In this document: one piece after another, positions 34,794 to 42,212 of the stretch
How the letters are laid out: each line of letters begins with the position of its first letter
Position numbering within the stretch: the stretch's first letter is position 1
DNA from: Salinicoccus carnicancri Crm
GTDB taxonomy: Bacteria > Bacillota > Bacilli > Staphylococcales > Salinicoccaceae
NCBI RefSeq assembly: GCF_000330705.1
Contig: NZ_ANAM01000008.1
Location: forward strand, 310,001 to 374,000
DNA: 64,000 bases
Direction of reading: 5' to 3'
Notes under the pieces: model-generated
What the model was told of the DNA's origin: nothing
What the model saw: the letters and a program-made list of their open reading frames with translations, nothing else
Databases searched by the model: none
Made by a program: the position numbers and the translations under genes

Positions 34794-34867
34794 GGCGGAT
34801 GATGGGGATCGAACCCACGAATGCCGGAGCCACAATCCGGTGCGTTAACCACTTCGCCACAACCGCC
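34794..34867 (-). tRNA. tRNA-His (anticodon GTG)
   Basis: Anticodon stem-loop CCGGATTGTGGCTCCGG gives GTG. The extra G at -1 opposite C73, typical of tRNA-His, is encoded. The acceptor stem seems to have one T-T mismatch. CCA is not encoded. Confidence 0.93.
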
Positions 34868-34873
34868 ATAATA

Positions 34874-34946
34874 TGGTTCAGGACGGAATCGAACCGCCGA
34901 CACTGTGAGCTTCAATCACATGCTCTACCGACTGAGCTACTGAACC
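34874..34946 (-). tRNA. tRNA-Phe (anticodon GAA)
   Basis: 73 bases, acceptor GGTTCAG/CTGAACC, anticodon loop TTGAAGC (GAA). CCA not encoded. Confidence 0.95.
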
Positions 34947-34967
34947 TTGTTATGTATAATTTAAAAA

Positions 34968-35043
34968 TGGCGGTCCCGACGGGAATCGAACCCGCGATCT
35001 CCTGCGTGACAGGCAGGCATGTTAACCGCTACACCACGGGACC
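34968..35043 (-). tRNA. tRNA-Asp (anticodon GTC)
   Basis: 76 bases including encoded CCA; acceptor GGTCCCG/CGGGACC, anticodon loop CTGTCAC (GTC). Confidence 0.95.
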
Positions 35044-35060
35044 TCCATAAAATAAAAAAA

Positions 35061-35134
35061 TTGCGGGAGGTGGATTCGAACCACCGACCTCCGGGTTATG
35101 AGCCCGACGAGCTTCCAGACTGCTCCATCCCGCG
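35061..35134 (-). tRNA. Initiator tRNA-fMet (anticodon CAT)
   Basis: Anticodon stem GGG...CCC with loop CTCATAA, and a C1-A72 mismatch in the acceptor (CGCGGGA opposite TCCCGCA), the hallmark of bacterial initiator tRNA. First gene of the cluster. Confidence 0.93.
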
Positions 35135-35172
35135 CTAATATTATTTATGCCGTTTTTCAACGTCTGATATAT

Positions 35173-35201
35173 ATATTATACGTTTTGTTAAATCTTTTCA
35201 A
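35173..35201 (-). promoter_or_regulatory. Candidate promoter of the tRNA cluster
   Basis: Minus-strand TTGAAA (35196-35201), 17-base spacer, TAATAT (35173-35178); a TATAAT overlaps at 35175-35180 with a 15-base spacer. Confidence 0.55.
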
Positions 35202-35381
35202 GTGGTTTTCATAACTTTATTGAGTCAAATTTACACTTTCTTCACACCTGTCATCAAATCCAGGACTATTCCGGACCGCGTTTTTTCAGTATGATAGTTC
35301 TTTTACTGTTCCCGGATGGAACTTTAACTTAACTGCCCATATAATGTAACGTACAGATGCAAATATGAAAAGGATGTTTTT

Positions 35382-35945
35382 ATGAAGAAGAAGACCCTTG
35401 GAAAGAAGAAGTTGACCATTCCGGCCATAATACTGCTGCTGATTGTGACTGTGACGGTCTCTCTTGTAATGGAAGAGGACCCGGATGCGTCACGCTCTGA
35501 ACCCGAAATCTCCGGAAATGAAGAGCCCCACGGCAGAGTCCAGGTCACCGTCGATGAATTCATCGACGGTGATACGACACGATTCAATTATGAAGGTGCA
35601 AGCCAAATTTTCAGGTATCTGATGATTGACACACCGGAGACAAGACATTCCAGACACAAAGAAGAACCGTTCGCCAGAGAAGCGGCAGAACGGGCCCGTG
35701 AACTGCTTGAAAATGCAGAAAAGATCGAAGTGGAATTTGATTCGGGACCCGCTGCGGATGATTACGGCCGATATTTGGTCTATGTGTATGCAGATGATGA
35801 AATGATCAATAAAGTACTTGTAAGGGAAGGCTTGGCAGAAGTGAAATATGTCAATCCCCCAAATGATACCCACGCTGATCTGCTTTATGAAGCGCAGGAG
35901 GAGGCACAGTCGGAAAATTTGGGTATCTGGTCTCTAAGTAATTAA
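35382..35945 (+). CDS. Secreted/membrane-anchored thermonuclease-like SNase protein
   Basis: Staphylococcal-nuclease-fold protein, 187 residues, degrading DNA/RNA with calcium. A basic N-terminus and membrane segment (TIPAIILLLIVTVTVSLVM, residues 12-30) lead to a linker, then the SNase domain. That domain has VTVDEFIDGDTTRF near residue 55, RYLMIDTPETRH near 82 (Asp/Thr site), the first catalytic arginine and DDYGRYLVYVYADDEM near 125. EGLAEVKYV and NLGIWS close the domain. It differs from S. aureus Nuc by its N-terminal anchor. Single gene with a downstream terminator. Confidence 0.9.
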   Translation: MKKKTLGKKKLTIPAIILLLIVTVTVSLVMEEDPDASRSEPEISGNEEPHGRVQVTVDEFIDGDTTRFNYEGASQIFRYLMIDTPETRHSRHKEEPFAREAAERARELLENAEKIEVEFDSGPAADDYGRYLVYVYADDEMINKVLVREGLAEVKYVNPPNDTHADLLYEAQEEAQSENLGIWSLSN

Positions 35946-35990
35946 AAAATGAGCGTTCCCTTCCATTATGAAGAGAGACACTCATTTTAT
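35945..35990. terminator. Terminator between the nuclease gene and the HxlR gene
   Basis: AAATGAGCGT/ACACTCATTTT imperfect stem, allowing a G-T pair, with A run on the left and T-rich tail on the right; it overlaps both 3' ends. Confidence 0.6.
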
Positions 35991-36337
35991 TGGTGGGTTT
36001 CGGTCAAATCTGTCTCATCAGACGTTGTGGGTGGAATCCAGTCCTGGGACCATTGCTCAATATCTCTTAAGACAGGTTCAAGAGAACGCCCTTTGTCTGT
36101 AAGTGAATATTCGATTATGACAGGAGTTTCGGGGTATACGTCTCTTTTGACAAGACCCTCCCGCTCCATATCTTTAAGTCTGTCGGAAAGTACCTTGCCA
36201 CTTACACCGACGGCTGACTGTATAGCGCCGAATCGCTGCGGTGCGTCAAGCATCTGGTAGATGACCAGCGCCGTCCATCTCTGGCTGAGTAATGAAACAG
36301 CTTTTTCAAACCTTGGACAAAGTGCCGATTGTTTCAT
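35987..36337 (-). CDS. HxlR-family winged-helix transcriptional regulator
   Basis: 116-residue DNA-binding protein starting MKQSALCPRFEKAVSLLSQRW; the pattern CPRFEKA...LSQRWTALVIYQML is characteristic of HxlR members such as YodB/CatR, which sense thiol-reactive quinones or aldehydes through an N-terminal cysteine. Cys7 is present. The helix-turn-helix runs through RFGAIQSAVGVSGKVLSDRLKDM. The gene is divergent from a VOC dioxygenase, an arrangement like Bacillus catR-catDE, so the neighbour is the likely target. Confidence 0.9.
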   Translation of the reverse strand: MKQSALCPRFEKAVSLLSQRWTALVIYQMLDAPQRFGAIQSAVGVSGKVLSDRLKDMEREGLVKRDVYPETPVIIEYSLTDKGRSLEPVLRDIEQWSQDWIPPTTSDETDLTETHQ

Positions 36338-36377
36338 TTCTTATCACTTCCTTCCAACATATTGTATCATAACAACC

Positions 36378-36455
36378 AATTAATTAAAAGATATTAAATC
36401 CCTTTACATAATTAATTAATTATTATATACTTAGTTACATAAAGTAATTAATTAA
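36378..36455. promoter_or_regulatory. Divergent promoter region with repeated TAATTAATTA boxes
   Basis: For the VOC gene, TTTACA (36403-36408), 17-base spacer, TATACT (36426-36431). Three copies of the palindromic AATTAATTA box lie near 36378-36387, 36408-36422 and 36444-36454, flanking and overlapping the promoter, a plausible HxlR operator. Confidence 0.65.
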
Positions 36456-36475
36456 AATCAATGGAGGACACAAAG

Positions 36476-37324
36476 ATGAATTTTCATACACCACCTGCTG
36501 TACATGTAGAACACGTAAAGTTGAACGTCTCCAATCTGGAGCATTCAATTGAATTTTATACAAAGACATTGGGTTTTTCCCTATTGGACAAAAATGACCA
36601 GTCTGCAAGCCTGACCGCAGATGGAGAAACGAGCTTAATTTCTCTCCACCAGCCGGAAAATGCCAAACCAAAAGGCAGAACTTCAGGATTGTACCATTTC
36701 GCGATTCTGCTACCGGAGCGTTCAGACCTTGCTGCGATCACTTTACAGCTTGCCCATAAGAACATCCGTTTCGGATCTGCCGACCACCTGGTCAGCGAGG
36801 CTCTCTATCTGAACGACCCTGATGGAAACGGCATTGAAATATATATTGACCGTCCGGCCGAAGAATGGAGCTGGAAAAACGGACGTGTTGACATGACGAC
36901 CGACCCGCTGGATTTCGAAGACTTATTGAAATCATTCGATCCCAATACACAATGGGACGGCATGCCGGCAGGCACTGTGATGGGCCACCTTCACCTGCAT
37001 GTGGGAAACATCGGTGATGCAGTCAAGTTCTACACAGACGGTCTCGGCCTTGAAATCGTCTGCGACCTCGCCGGCCAGGCGATGTTCATGTCCACAGAAA
37101 AATACCACCACCATATCGCAGTGAATATATGGAATGGAATCGGCGCCCCTGCTCCGGATGAAAACAGCGTCGGCCTCAATCATTATGTTCTTAGATACCC
37201 TGATGAGACTTCAAGGGATACTGCAGTTTCAAGACTTGAAGAAACCGGATTTAATGTCACACGAGAAGATGGCAGGATATTTTCCGCCGATCCTTCAGGA
37301 AGCCGCGTGGAACTTGCCTTTTAA
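36476..37324 (+). CDS. VOC-family dioxygenase/glyoxalase (CatE-like)
   Basis: Two-domain vicinal-oxygen-chelate protein, 282 residues from ATG 36476; GGAGGA is eight bases before it, so the in-frame ATG at 36461 is rejected. Domain 1 starts VHVEHVKLNVSNLEHSIEFY, with DPDGNGIEIYIDRP near residue 115. Domain 2 starts GHLHLHVGNIGDAVKFYTD near 165. Histidines and the glutamate in these motifs would hold a metal. It resembles CatE catechol-2,3-dioxygenase and its gene is divergent from an HxlR regulator, supporting a role in removing catechols or quinones. Substrate is inferred. Confidence 0.82.
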   Translation: MNFHTPPAVHVEHVKLNVSNLEHSIEFYTKTLGFSLLDKNDQSASLTADGETSLISLHQPENAKPKGRTSGLYHFAILLPERSDLAAITLQLAHKNIRFGSADHLVSEALYLNDPDGNGIEIYIDRPAEEWSWKNGRVDMTTDPLDFEDLLKSFDPNTQWDGMPAGTVMGHLHLHVGNIGDAVKFYTDGLGLEIVCDLAGQAMFMSTEKYHHHIAVNIWNGIGAPAPDENSVGLNHYVLRYPDETSRDTAVSRLEETGFNVTREDGRIFSADPSGSRVELAF

Positions 37325-37340
37325 ATTTATATATGCAGTC

Positions 37341-37372
37341 AAAAAAGCTATCCTCAACAGGATAGCTTTTTT
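37341..37372 (+). terminator. Terminator after the VOC gene
   Basis: AAAAAAGCTATCCT/AGGATAGCTTTTTT perfect stem with flanking A and T runs. Confidence 0.9.
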
Positions 37373-37450
37373 ATCATGCTCTTACCAATTTTCGGTTATT
37401 GCTGTTAAAATGGCAGGAGATAAGAAAACAATGAAATGCAGGAGGCAGAC

Positions 37451-37966
37451 ATGAAACTACGTCCGTTAGAAGAAAGAGACCTTGAATTCATCCATGAACT
37501 CGCCAATGATTACTCATTGATGTCATATTGGTTCGAAGAACCCTATAATTCATTGGAGAAATTGAAAGAACACTACCGGAACAACACTTCCGGAGAATCT
37601 GCAAGAAGATTCGTTGTCATGAATGAACTGGACAAGGTTGGAATCGTGGATCTTGACTATATCGACTTTATCCACCGCCATTGCGAAATCATGCTGATCA
37701 TCAAGCCCGAGTTCAGTGGAAACGGCTTCGCAAAATTCGCATTCAAAGAGGCGACTAAATATGCTTTCGAAGTGTTGAACATGCACAAAGTGTATTTGTA
37801 TGTAGATGTTGAAAACGAAAAAGCAGTGGGAATATACAAAAAACAAGGGTTTAAAAATGAGGGTGTCCTCAGAGAACACTTTTATGCAAAAGGAAAGTAC
37901 AAAGATGCTGCATTCATGTCCATATTGAAGCATGAATGGCTGAAAGAAAGAGCGGAAGGACGATAA
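37451..37966 (+). CDS. GNAT-family N-acetyltransferase (SpeG/RimJ-like)
   Basis: 171-residue acetyltransferase. ATG 37451 follows AGGAGGCAGAC; an upstream in-frame ATG at 37436 overlaps the ribosome site. Motifs: MKLRPLEERDLEFIHELA at the start, IDFIHRHCEIMLIIKPEFSG near 75-95, the acetyl-CoA loop GNGFAKFAFKEATKYAF near 96 and NEKAVGIYKKQGFKNEG near 125, all like spermidine/ribosomal-protein acetyltransferases. The acceptor amine cannot be fixed from sequence. No co-transcribed partner is evident. Confidence 0.83.
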   Translation: MKLRPLEERDLEFIHELANDYSLMSYWFEEPYNSLEKLKEHYRNNTSGESARRFVVMNELDKVGIVDLDYIDFIHRHCEIMLIIKPEFSGNGFAKFAFKEATKYAFEVLNMHKVYLYVDVENEKAVGIYKKQGFKNEGVLREHFYAKGKYKDAAFMSILKHEWLKERAEGR

Positions 37967-37977
37967 AATCCCAAACG

Positions 37978-38020
37978 TTCGTCTATTTCAGACCAATCCC
38001 CTGAAAGAGGTTCGTCTATT
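37978..38020. repeat. Short direct repeat GTTCGTCTATT
   Basis: The 11-mer GTTCGTCTATT occurs at 37978-37988 and 38010-38020, separated by 21 bases. It is just before a GGCTGTGCCACA stretch reminiscent of some insertion-sequence ends; no transposase is present. Weak evidence for a decayed element. Confidence 0.3.
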
Positions 38021-38119
38021 ATTTTATAAAGGCTGTGCCACATTATATGGAAACATTCAGAGTTACTGTCGCCCCATCATTGGATGAATATCTTTCACTT
38101 ATAAACTAAGACACAAAGA

Positions 38120-38302
38120 CTATTTTAAGCGCTTGACCTTCTTCACCTGATTCGGAAAAATTTCATTCCCGTTCAGCATCAAGTGTCCACGGCCCTCTTC
38201 CTTGGCCTTCTGTATCGCTTCCTTCAGGCTCTCAACTGTGTGGATATTGGTATAGATGGTCTGCCGCAGCCGGTTCTTATATATTATTCTGAATTTCTTT
38301 AT
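38120..38302 (-). CDS. Small basic protein with apparent ATA start (60 residues)
   Basis: Missed by usual ORF rules because the first codon is ATA. The minus-strand frame begins IKKFRIIYKNRLRQTIYTNI, continues VESLKEAIQKAKEEGRGHLM and ends FPNQVKKVKRLK. An excellent GAGGGGGG ribosome site is six bases before the ATA, and an in-frame TGA lies directly upstream. Codon choice and amino-acid pattern look coding, and the basic 60-residue product seems intact. Either this is a non-AUG start or the ATG has recently mutated. Family not recognised. No promoter was identified; transcription may come from the upstream region near 38340. Confidence 0.6.
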   Translation of the reverse strand: MKKFRIIYKNRLRQTIYTNIHTVESLKEAIQKAKEEGRGHLMLNGNEIFPNQVKKVKRLK

Positions 38303-38383
38303 AGTAATCCCCCCTCAAAATCCCTCTATCTATAATTTTAATATTATGTAAAGAAATTATCAAATCATTAAACCGTTAAAATG

Positions 38384-38415
38384 AAAAAGACCCGTAAACA
38401 CATGGTTTACGGGTC
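38384..38415 (-). terminator. Terminator of the Asn-Ser tRNA pair
   Basis: Minus-strand GACCCGTAAACC/GGTTTACGGGTC-like stem (38389-38415) followed by TTTTTC. Confidence 0.85.
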
Positions 38416-38419
38416 GAAA

Positions 38420-38508
38420 CGGAGATGGAGGGATTTGAACCCTCGCGCCGGGAAAACCGACCTACACCCTTAGCAGGGGCGCCTCTTCAGCCACTTGAGT
38501 ACATCTCC
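38420..38508 (-). tRNA. tRNA-Ser (anticodon GCT)
   Basis: 89 bases with acceptor GGAGATG/CATCTCC, a long variable arm and anticodon loop CTGCTAA (GCT). CCA not encoded. Confidence 0.95.
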
Positions 38509-38509
38509 A

Positions 38510-38584
38510 TGGCTCCACAGGTAGGATTCGAACCTACGACCGATCGGTTAACAGCCGATAGCTCTACCACTGAGCTACTGTGGA
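38510..38584 (-). tRNA. tRNA-Asn (anticodon GTT), copy 2
   Basis: Same 75 bases as the copy at 34621-34695, including encoded CCA; loop CTGTTAA. Confidence 0.96.
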
Positions 38585-38615
38585 ACAATGTTATTTTTTC
38601 AATCGAACATTTACA

Positions 38616-38644
38616 ATTATATCTATTCCCACAGAGTTTTTCAA
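38616..38644 (-). promoter_or_regulatory. Promoter of the Asn-Ser tRNA pair
   Basis: Minus-strand TTGAAA (38639-38644), 17-base spacer, TATAAT (38616-38621). Confidence 0.75.
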
Positions 38645-38673
38645 GCGTTTCAGGCCATGTTTTATGTTAAAAT

Positions 38674-39270
38674 TTACACCCCTCCCCTTGATTGCAGGCC
38701 GTTTATATAATTTATATAGGAGTGGTATATTGTTTCATGGATCTGGGCGGATTCACCTCTTCCGAGTGCCGGATACTGGAAGTGCATCCCCATCTCTTTC
38801 TTCTGGTACTTTTCCTTCTGCTGATTGAACCGATAATGCAGTTTAAGTGCATTCAGGTACTGGTTGTTGAATGATGAATAGGAAATATCCACTTCGAGTT
38901 CTTCATTATTGGAGAATTGTATGCGTGTCATGCCATTATTGTCCCAGTAGGCCTGGATATGCTTTATATTGAACCAGTTGTTCTCCTGGACCCTGTCTGA
39001 GTTTGTGCAGAAATATATGTATGCTCCAAACAAATCCACAATCACCGGAATTTTACTTGTGATATTCGTCAGGGATTTTGTAAGGTCTTTTCTGGCGATG
39101 TAGTTCTGAGAATGGTTCCGGCAGTTCCTTTCTATCACTTTGTTGGGAGTGAGCTGGCACCTGCGGCTGTCCCCATAGGTTTCCCCCACCCTGCTCTCAA
39201 TACTGCCATCATTGTTGACTGAAACGATGTACATCGTTTCTTCATGTATCTGATATTGGAGTCTGTTCAT
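38674..39270 (-). CDS. comK: Competence transcription factor ComK
   Basis: Master activator of the DNA-uptake genes, 198 residues. The match is seen in the N-terminal MYIVSVNNDG stretch, the ITSKIPVIVDLFGAYIYF core near residue 90, NNWFNIKHIQAYWDNNG near 115, and FNNQYLNALKLHYRFNQQ near 145, mirroring the FxxIYxF...NIWxxxxHI pattern of staphylococcal and Bacillus ComK. GGGGGAACAGC precedes the ATG. It appears complete, so competence may be possible in this organism, although no late com genes lie in the window. IDEAL gene is divergent, lplA follows, as in S. aureus. Confidence 0.88.
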   Translation of the reverse strand: MNRLQYQIHEETMYIVSVNNDGSIESRVGETYGDSRRCQLTPNKVIERNCRNHSQNYIARKDLTKSLTNITSKIPVIVDLFGAYIYFCTNSDRVQENNWFNIKHIQAYWDNNGMTRIQFSNNEELEVDISYSSFNNQYLNALKLHYRFNQQKEKYQKKEMGMHFQYPALGRGESAQIHETIYHSYINYINGLQSRGGV

Positions 39271-39421
39271 GCTGTTCCCCCTTATCTAAATATTCTAAAT
39301 ACATGATACCATATGTTAACTCATTTGTTAACAATAATATGGTTTAATTGAATTATTTGTTAATAAAAGTCAAATAGTGTAATATTACATTAATAAATAG
39401 TCTAAATATTCAAAACTCTGT

Positions 39422-39450
39422 TTGACCTGACCAGAAACGTGTTATATAAT
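39422..39450 (+). promoter_or_regulatory. Promoter of the IDEAL-domain gene
   Basis: TTGACC (39422-39427), 17-base spacer, TATAAT (39445-39450); a strong SigA-type promoter. Confidence 0.8.
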
Positions 39451-39484
39451 TTGTAACAACCATTTAGATGAAGGGGGAATAGGG

Positions 39485-39709
39485 ATGAATAAACAAGTAT
39501 ACCCGGTTAATCAGTTGCGAGTCTTCATCAACACGATCAATGACCTTTCTGCTGAACTCCTGTTACAAGAAGCGATGGATGAATACAATCGTAAATCATA
39601 CAATGATAGGATTGAAGAAGCTCTCTTGGAAAAAGACGAGGAAAAGTTCATTAAATACACCACTCTGCTAAAGGAATTGACTGATGAAGATACAGAAGAT
39701 GATGAATGA
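39485..39709 (+). CDS. IDEAL-domain protein
   Basis: 74-residue acidic protein consisting mainly of an IDEAL domain: ELLLQEAMDEYNRKSYNDRI from about residue 25, followed by EALLEKDEEKFIKYTTLLKEL, matching the 'L.xA.DEYNRK.Y..xIDxALd..DE..F' pattern. Small IDEAL proteins (PF08858) of Firmicutes have no established biochemical role. The neighbour comK is divergent, as in staphylococci. GGGGGAATAGGG precedes the ATG, and its own promoter and terminator frame it, so it is monocistronic. Confidence 0.85.
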   Translation: MNKQVYPVNQLRVFINTINDLSAELLLQEAMDEYNRKSYNDRIEEALLEKDEEKFIKYTTLLKELTDEDTEDDE

Positions 39710-39713
39710 CGAT

Positions 39714-39766
39714 AAAAAAAGCTGACTTTACCTGTACTGAGTACATAGCGTAAAGTCAGCTTATTT
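39714..39766. terminator. Bidirectional terminator between the IDEAL gene and lplA
   Basis: GCTGACTTTAC (39721-39731) pairs with GTAAAGTCAGC (39750-39760), with A run on the left and TTATTT on the right. Confidence 0.88.
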
Positions 39767-39769
39767 ATG

Positions 39770-40757
39770 TTATACGATAAGTTCCAGCAGCTCTTCACGG
39801 GTGATTCGGCCCAGATAATGGGAAATGTCCACATCTTCCAATGCTTCCGCAATTTTTCCCCTGTCATGCTCCACTCCGATCAGCCTTTCTTCTATGACAT
39901 CAATTTCACCGACACCAAAGAAATCACCGAAAATTTTTGCGTGCTCTATCCGGCCTTTCTTTACATCCAGCCTGATATCCAACAGCCCTGCCGGAAACTT
40001 ATGGGATACATTGAAGTTATATTTTGGATTTTTACCATAATTCCAGTCCCATGTCTGGTATTTCTCTTCAGAAAGCTTATTGATTTTCTTCCAGTCTTCG
40101 TCAGTGAGTACATATTCTTCTATATGGTCGTCACCGCCGAAAATATACCTCAGTATTTTACGCTTGAATTCCTCTATATCAATTTTCTCATCCAGAAAAT
40201 CATTGATATTCCCGACACGGCCCCTGACGGATTTTACTCCTTTGGATTCAATCTTTTTGGGGTTTACTTTGAGTGCATTCTGCACCTCTGAAACATCACT
40301 GTCGAGCATGAGCGTACCGTGTGAAAACATCCTGCCCCTCTGGCTGAACATAGCATTACCCGATACTTTCTTCCCATCAATTTCCAGATCGTTTCTGCCC
40401 GACAGCTCTGCCGGTATGCCCATATCATTAAGCGCATCGACGATCGGCTGCGTGAATTTGCTGAAATTATGGAAACTGTTTCCGTCATCCTCTGTAATAA
40501 AACTGAAATTCAGATTCCCTTCGTCATGATACACTGCTCCACCGCCCGAGACACGCCTTACCACTTTGATGTCGTTCTCCCTGATGTATGATTCATTGAT
40601 TTCTTCTATGGTGTTCTGGTTTTTACCAATGATGATCGAAGGCTGATTCACATAGAACAGGAAATAGGAATCATCAGTCGGTATTTCACGGAGGACATAC
40701 TCCTCCATGGCAAGGTTGATCATTGGATCAGTAATATTTTTGTTTGATATAAACTTC
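39770..40757 (-). CDS. lplA: Lipoate--protein ligase
   Basis: Attaches free lipoate to apo-dehydrogenase E2 and glycine cleavage H proteins; 328 residues. ATG 40757 follows GAGGAGGGG; TTG 40774 in the same frame lies within that site. The ligase fold shows NQPSIIIGKNQNTIEE near residue 40, VVRRVSGGGAVYHDEGNLNFSF near 70 (RRxSGGGAVYHD lipoyl/AMP loop), and KVSGNAMFSQRGRMFSHGTLM near 135. The C-terminal LplA accessory domain follows. Location beside comK matches S. aureus. Confidence 0.94.
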
Positions 40758-40823
40758 ATTTTTCCCCTCCTCAAAAAAATGACCGGATATTATTATAATA
40801 ACATTCCGGCCTCAAGATTCCAT

Positions 40824-42194
40824 TTATTTGGTTATGCTTTCCACAGCTGCCTTTGCCTGACTGACACAATCCGGCAGACCCACACCATGATGGGATGCCC
40901 CTGTAAGGACGATGCCCGGGTAGTGCTCCGTCATATACTTCCGGACTGCATCCACTCTGGATTTGTGCCCCACTTTATACTGCGGCATGGAGCGCTTCAT
41001 CTTCGTAACGATTGTGAACTCGGGTTCACCTTCAAGATCCATGATCTTATCCAGGTCCTTCCTTGCCAGGCTGGCGATTTCACTCTCACTTTTCTCATGG
41101 ACGATGAAATCTCCCGGTCGGCCGACATAGGCCCTGAGGAGCGCCTTCCCTGATGGAGTGGAGTGCTTCCATTTCTTGCTTGTCCATGTACATGCTGTAA
41201 TGGAAGTATCCATCCTCCGTGATACGACGAAGCCTGTGCCGTCGATATCATTTTTCACCTGATGCTGATCAAATGCCATGACGACTGTCGCCACACTGGT
41301 TGCTTCCATATGTTTGAAATACTCAAGGGGCAGGTCGTCGAACCATCTCTTGTACTGGAAATGGGGGGTAGTGATGATTATGCGGTCGTACTCTTTCACC
41401 CCACCATCCACCTGCACCGCATATGTTTCACCATTTTTGGTGATGGCTTCCACATCACTCCCAAAATGAACATTGACCCCGCTTTCAATATTCACTTTCA
41501 GAAGACGGTCGATGAAAGACTGGAGACCGTTCCTGAACTGCAGGAACTGGCCTACTTTCCTGCCTTTGGGCTTGTCCGATGAAGCCGGCTTCTCCGCAAT
41601 GGCACCTTTGATGAGACTGCCATACTTCTCCTCTCTCTCTTTGAAGTAAGGAAAGGTGGACATCAGGCTCAACTCATCGATGTTTGTCGCATATATCCCC
41701 GAAAGGAGCGGCTCTATCATATTTTCGAGAACATCATCCCCGAGCCTTCTTCTGAAGAAGCTTCCCACAGATACATCCGTATACAGAGGTGTGGGTTTCT
41801 TGAAGAGATCAAGTCCGGCGGCGAGCTTTCCGGTGGCTGAGACCAGATCGGTGGTAAGGAACGGGCCGAGCTCCGTCGGCACACCGAGCACAGAACCTTT
41901 TGGCAATGCGGATAATTTATTGTTCGAATATATATAGGACTGCCCGGTTGAATTCCTTACCAGGTCATCCCCCATGCCGATTTCTTCAGCCAGTTCGGTC
42001 ATTATCGTCTTTCTTGCCAAATAGGATTCCGGGCCGAGCTCGATGGTATAGCCGTGCCTCTGGTGCGTCCTGATCTTACCGCCGGCCCGGCTGTCTTTCT
42101 CAAACAGGTCTATTTCCAGATCACTGTGCTTTGAGAGGTAGAATGCCGCTGAAAGTCCGGTAATACCTGCTCCGATTATGGCTACTTTCTTCAC
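40824..42194 (-). CDS. hemY: Coproporphyrinogen III oxidase (HemY/CgoX)
   Basis: FAD enzyme oxidising coproporphyrinogen III to coproporphyrin III in the Gram-positive haem route; 456 residues, membrane-associated. The N-terminal dinucleotide motif is VAIIGAGITGLSAAFYLS, followed by FEKDSRAGGKIRTHQR near residue 33 and ELGPESYLARK near 55. The C-terminal LTGASHHGVGLPDCVSQAKAA is typical of protoporphyrinogen-oxidase-type proteins. It ends the operon hemE-hemH-hemY, 18 bases after hemH. Confidence 0.95.
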   Translation of the reverse strand: MKKVAIIGAGITGLSAAFYLSKHSDLEIDLFEKDSRAGGKIRTHQRHGYTIELGPESYLARKTIMTELAEEIGMGDDLVRNSTGQSYIYSNNKLSALPKGSVLGVPTELGPFLTTDLVSATGKLAAGLDLFKKPTPLYTDVSVGSFFRRRLGDDVLENMIEPLLSGIYATNIDELSLMSTFPYFKEREEKYGSLIKGAIAEKPASSDKPKGRKVGQFLQFRNGLQSFIDRLLKVNIESGVNVHFGSDVEAITKNGETYAVQVDGGVKEYDRIIITTPHFQYKRWFDDLPLEYFKHMEATSVATVVMAFDQHQVKNDIDGTGFVVSRRMDTSITACTWTSKKWKHSTPSGKALLRAYVGRPGDFIVHEKSESEIASLARKDLDKIMDLEGEPEFTIVTKMKRSMPQYKVGHKSRVDAVRKYMTEHYPGIVLTGASHHGVGLPDCVSQAKAAVESITK

Positions 42195-42212
42195 TTTGAT
42201 CAGCCTTCTTTA

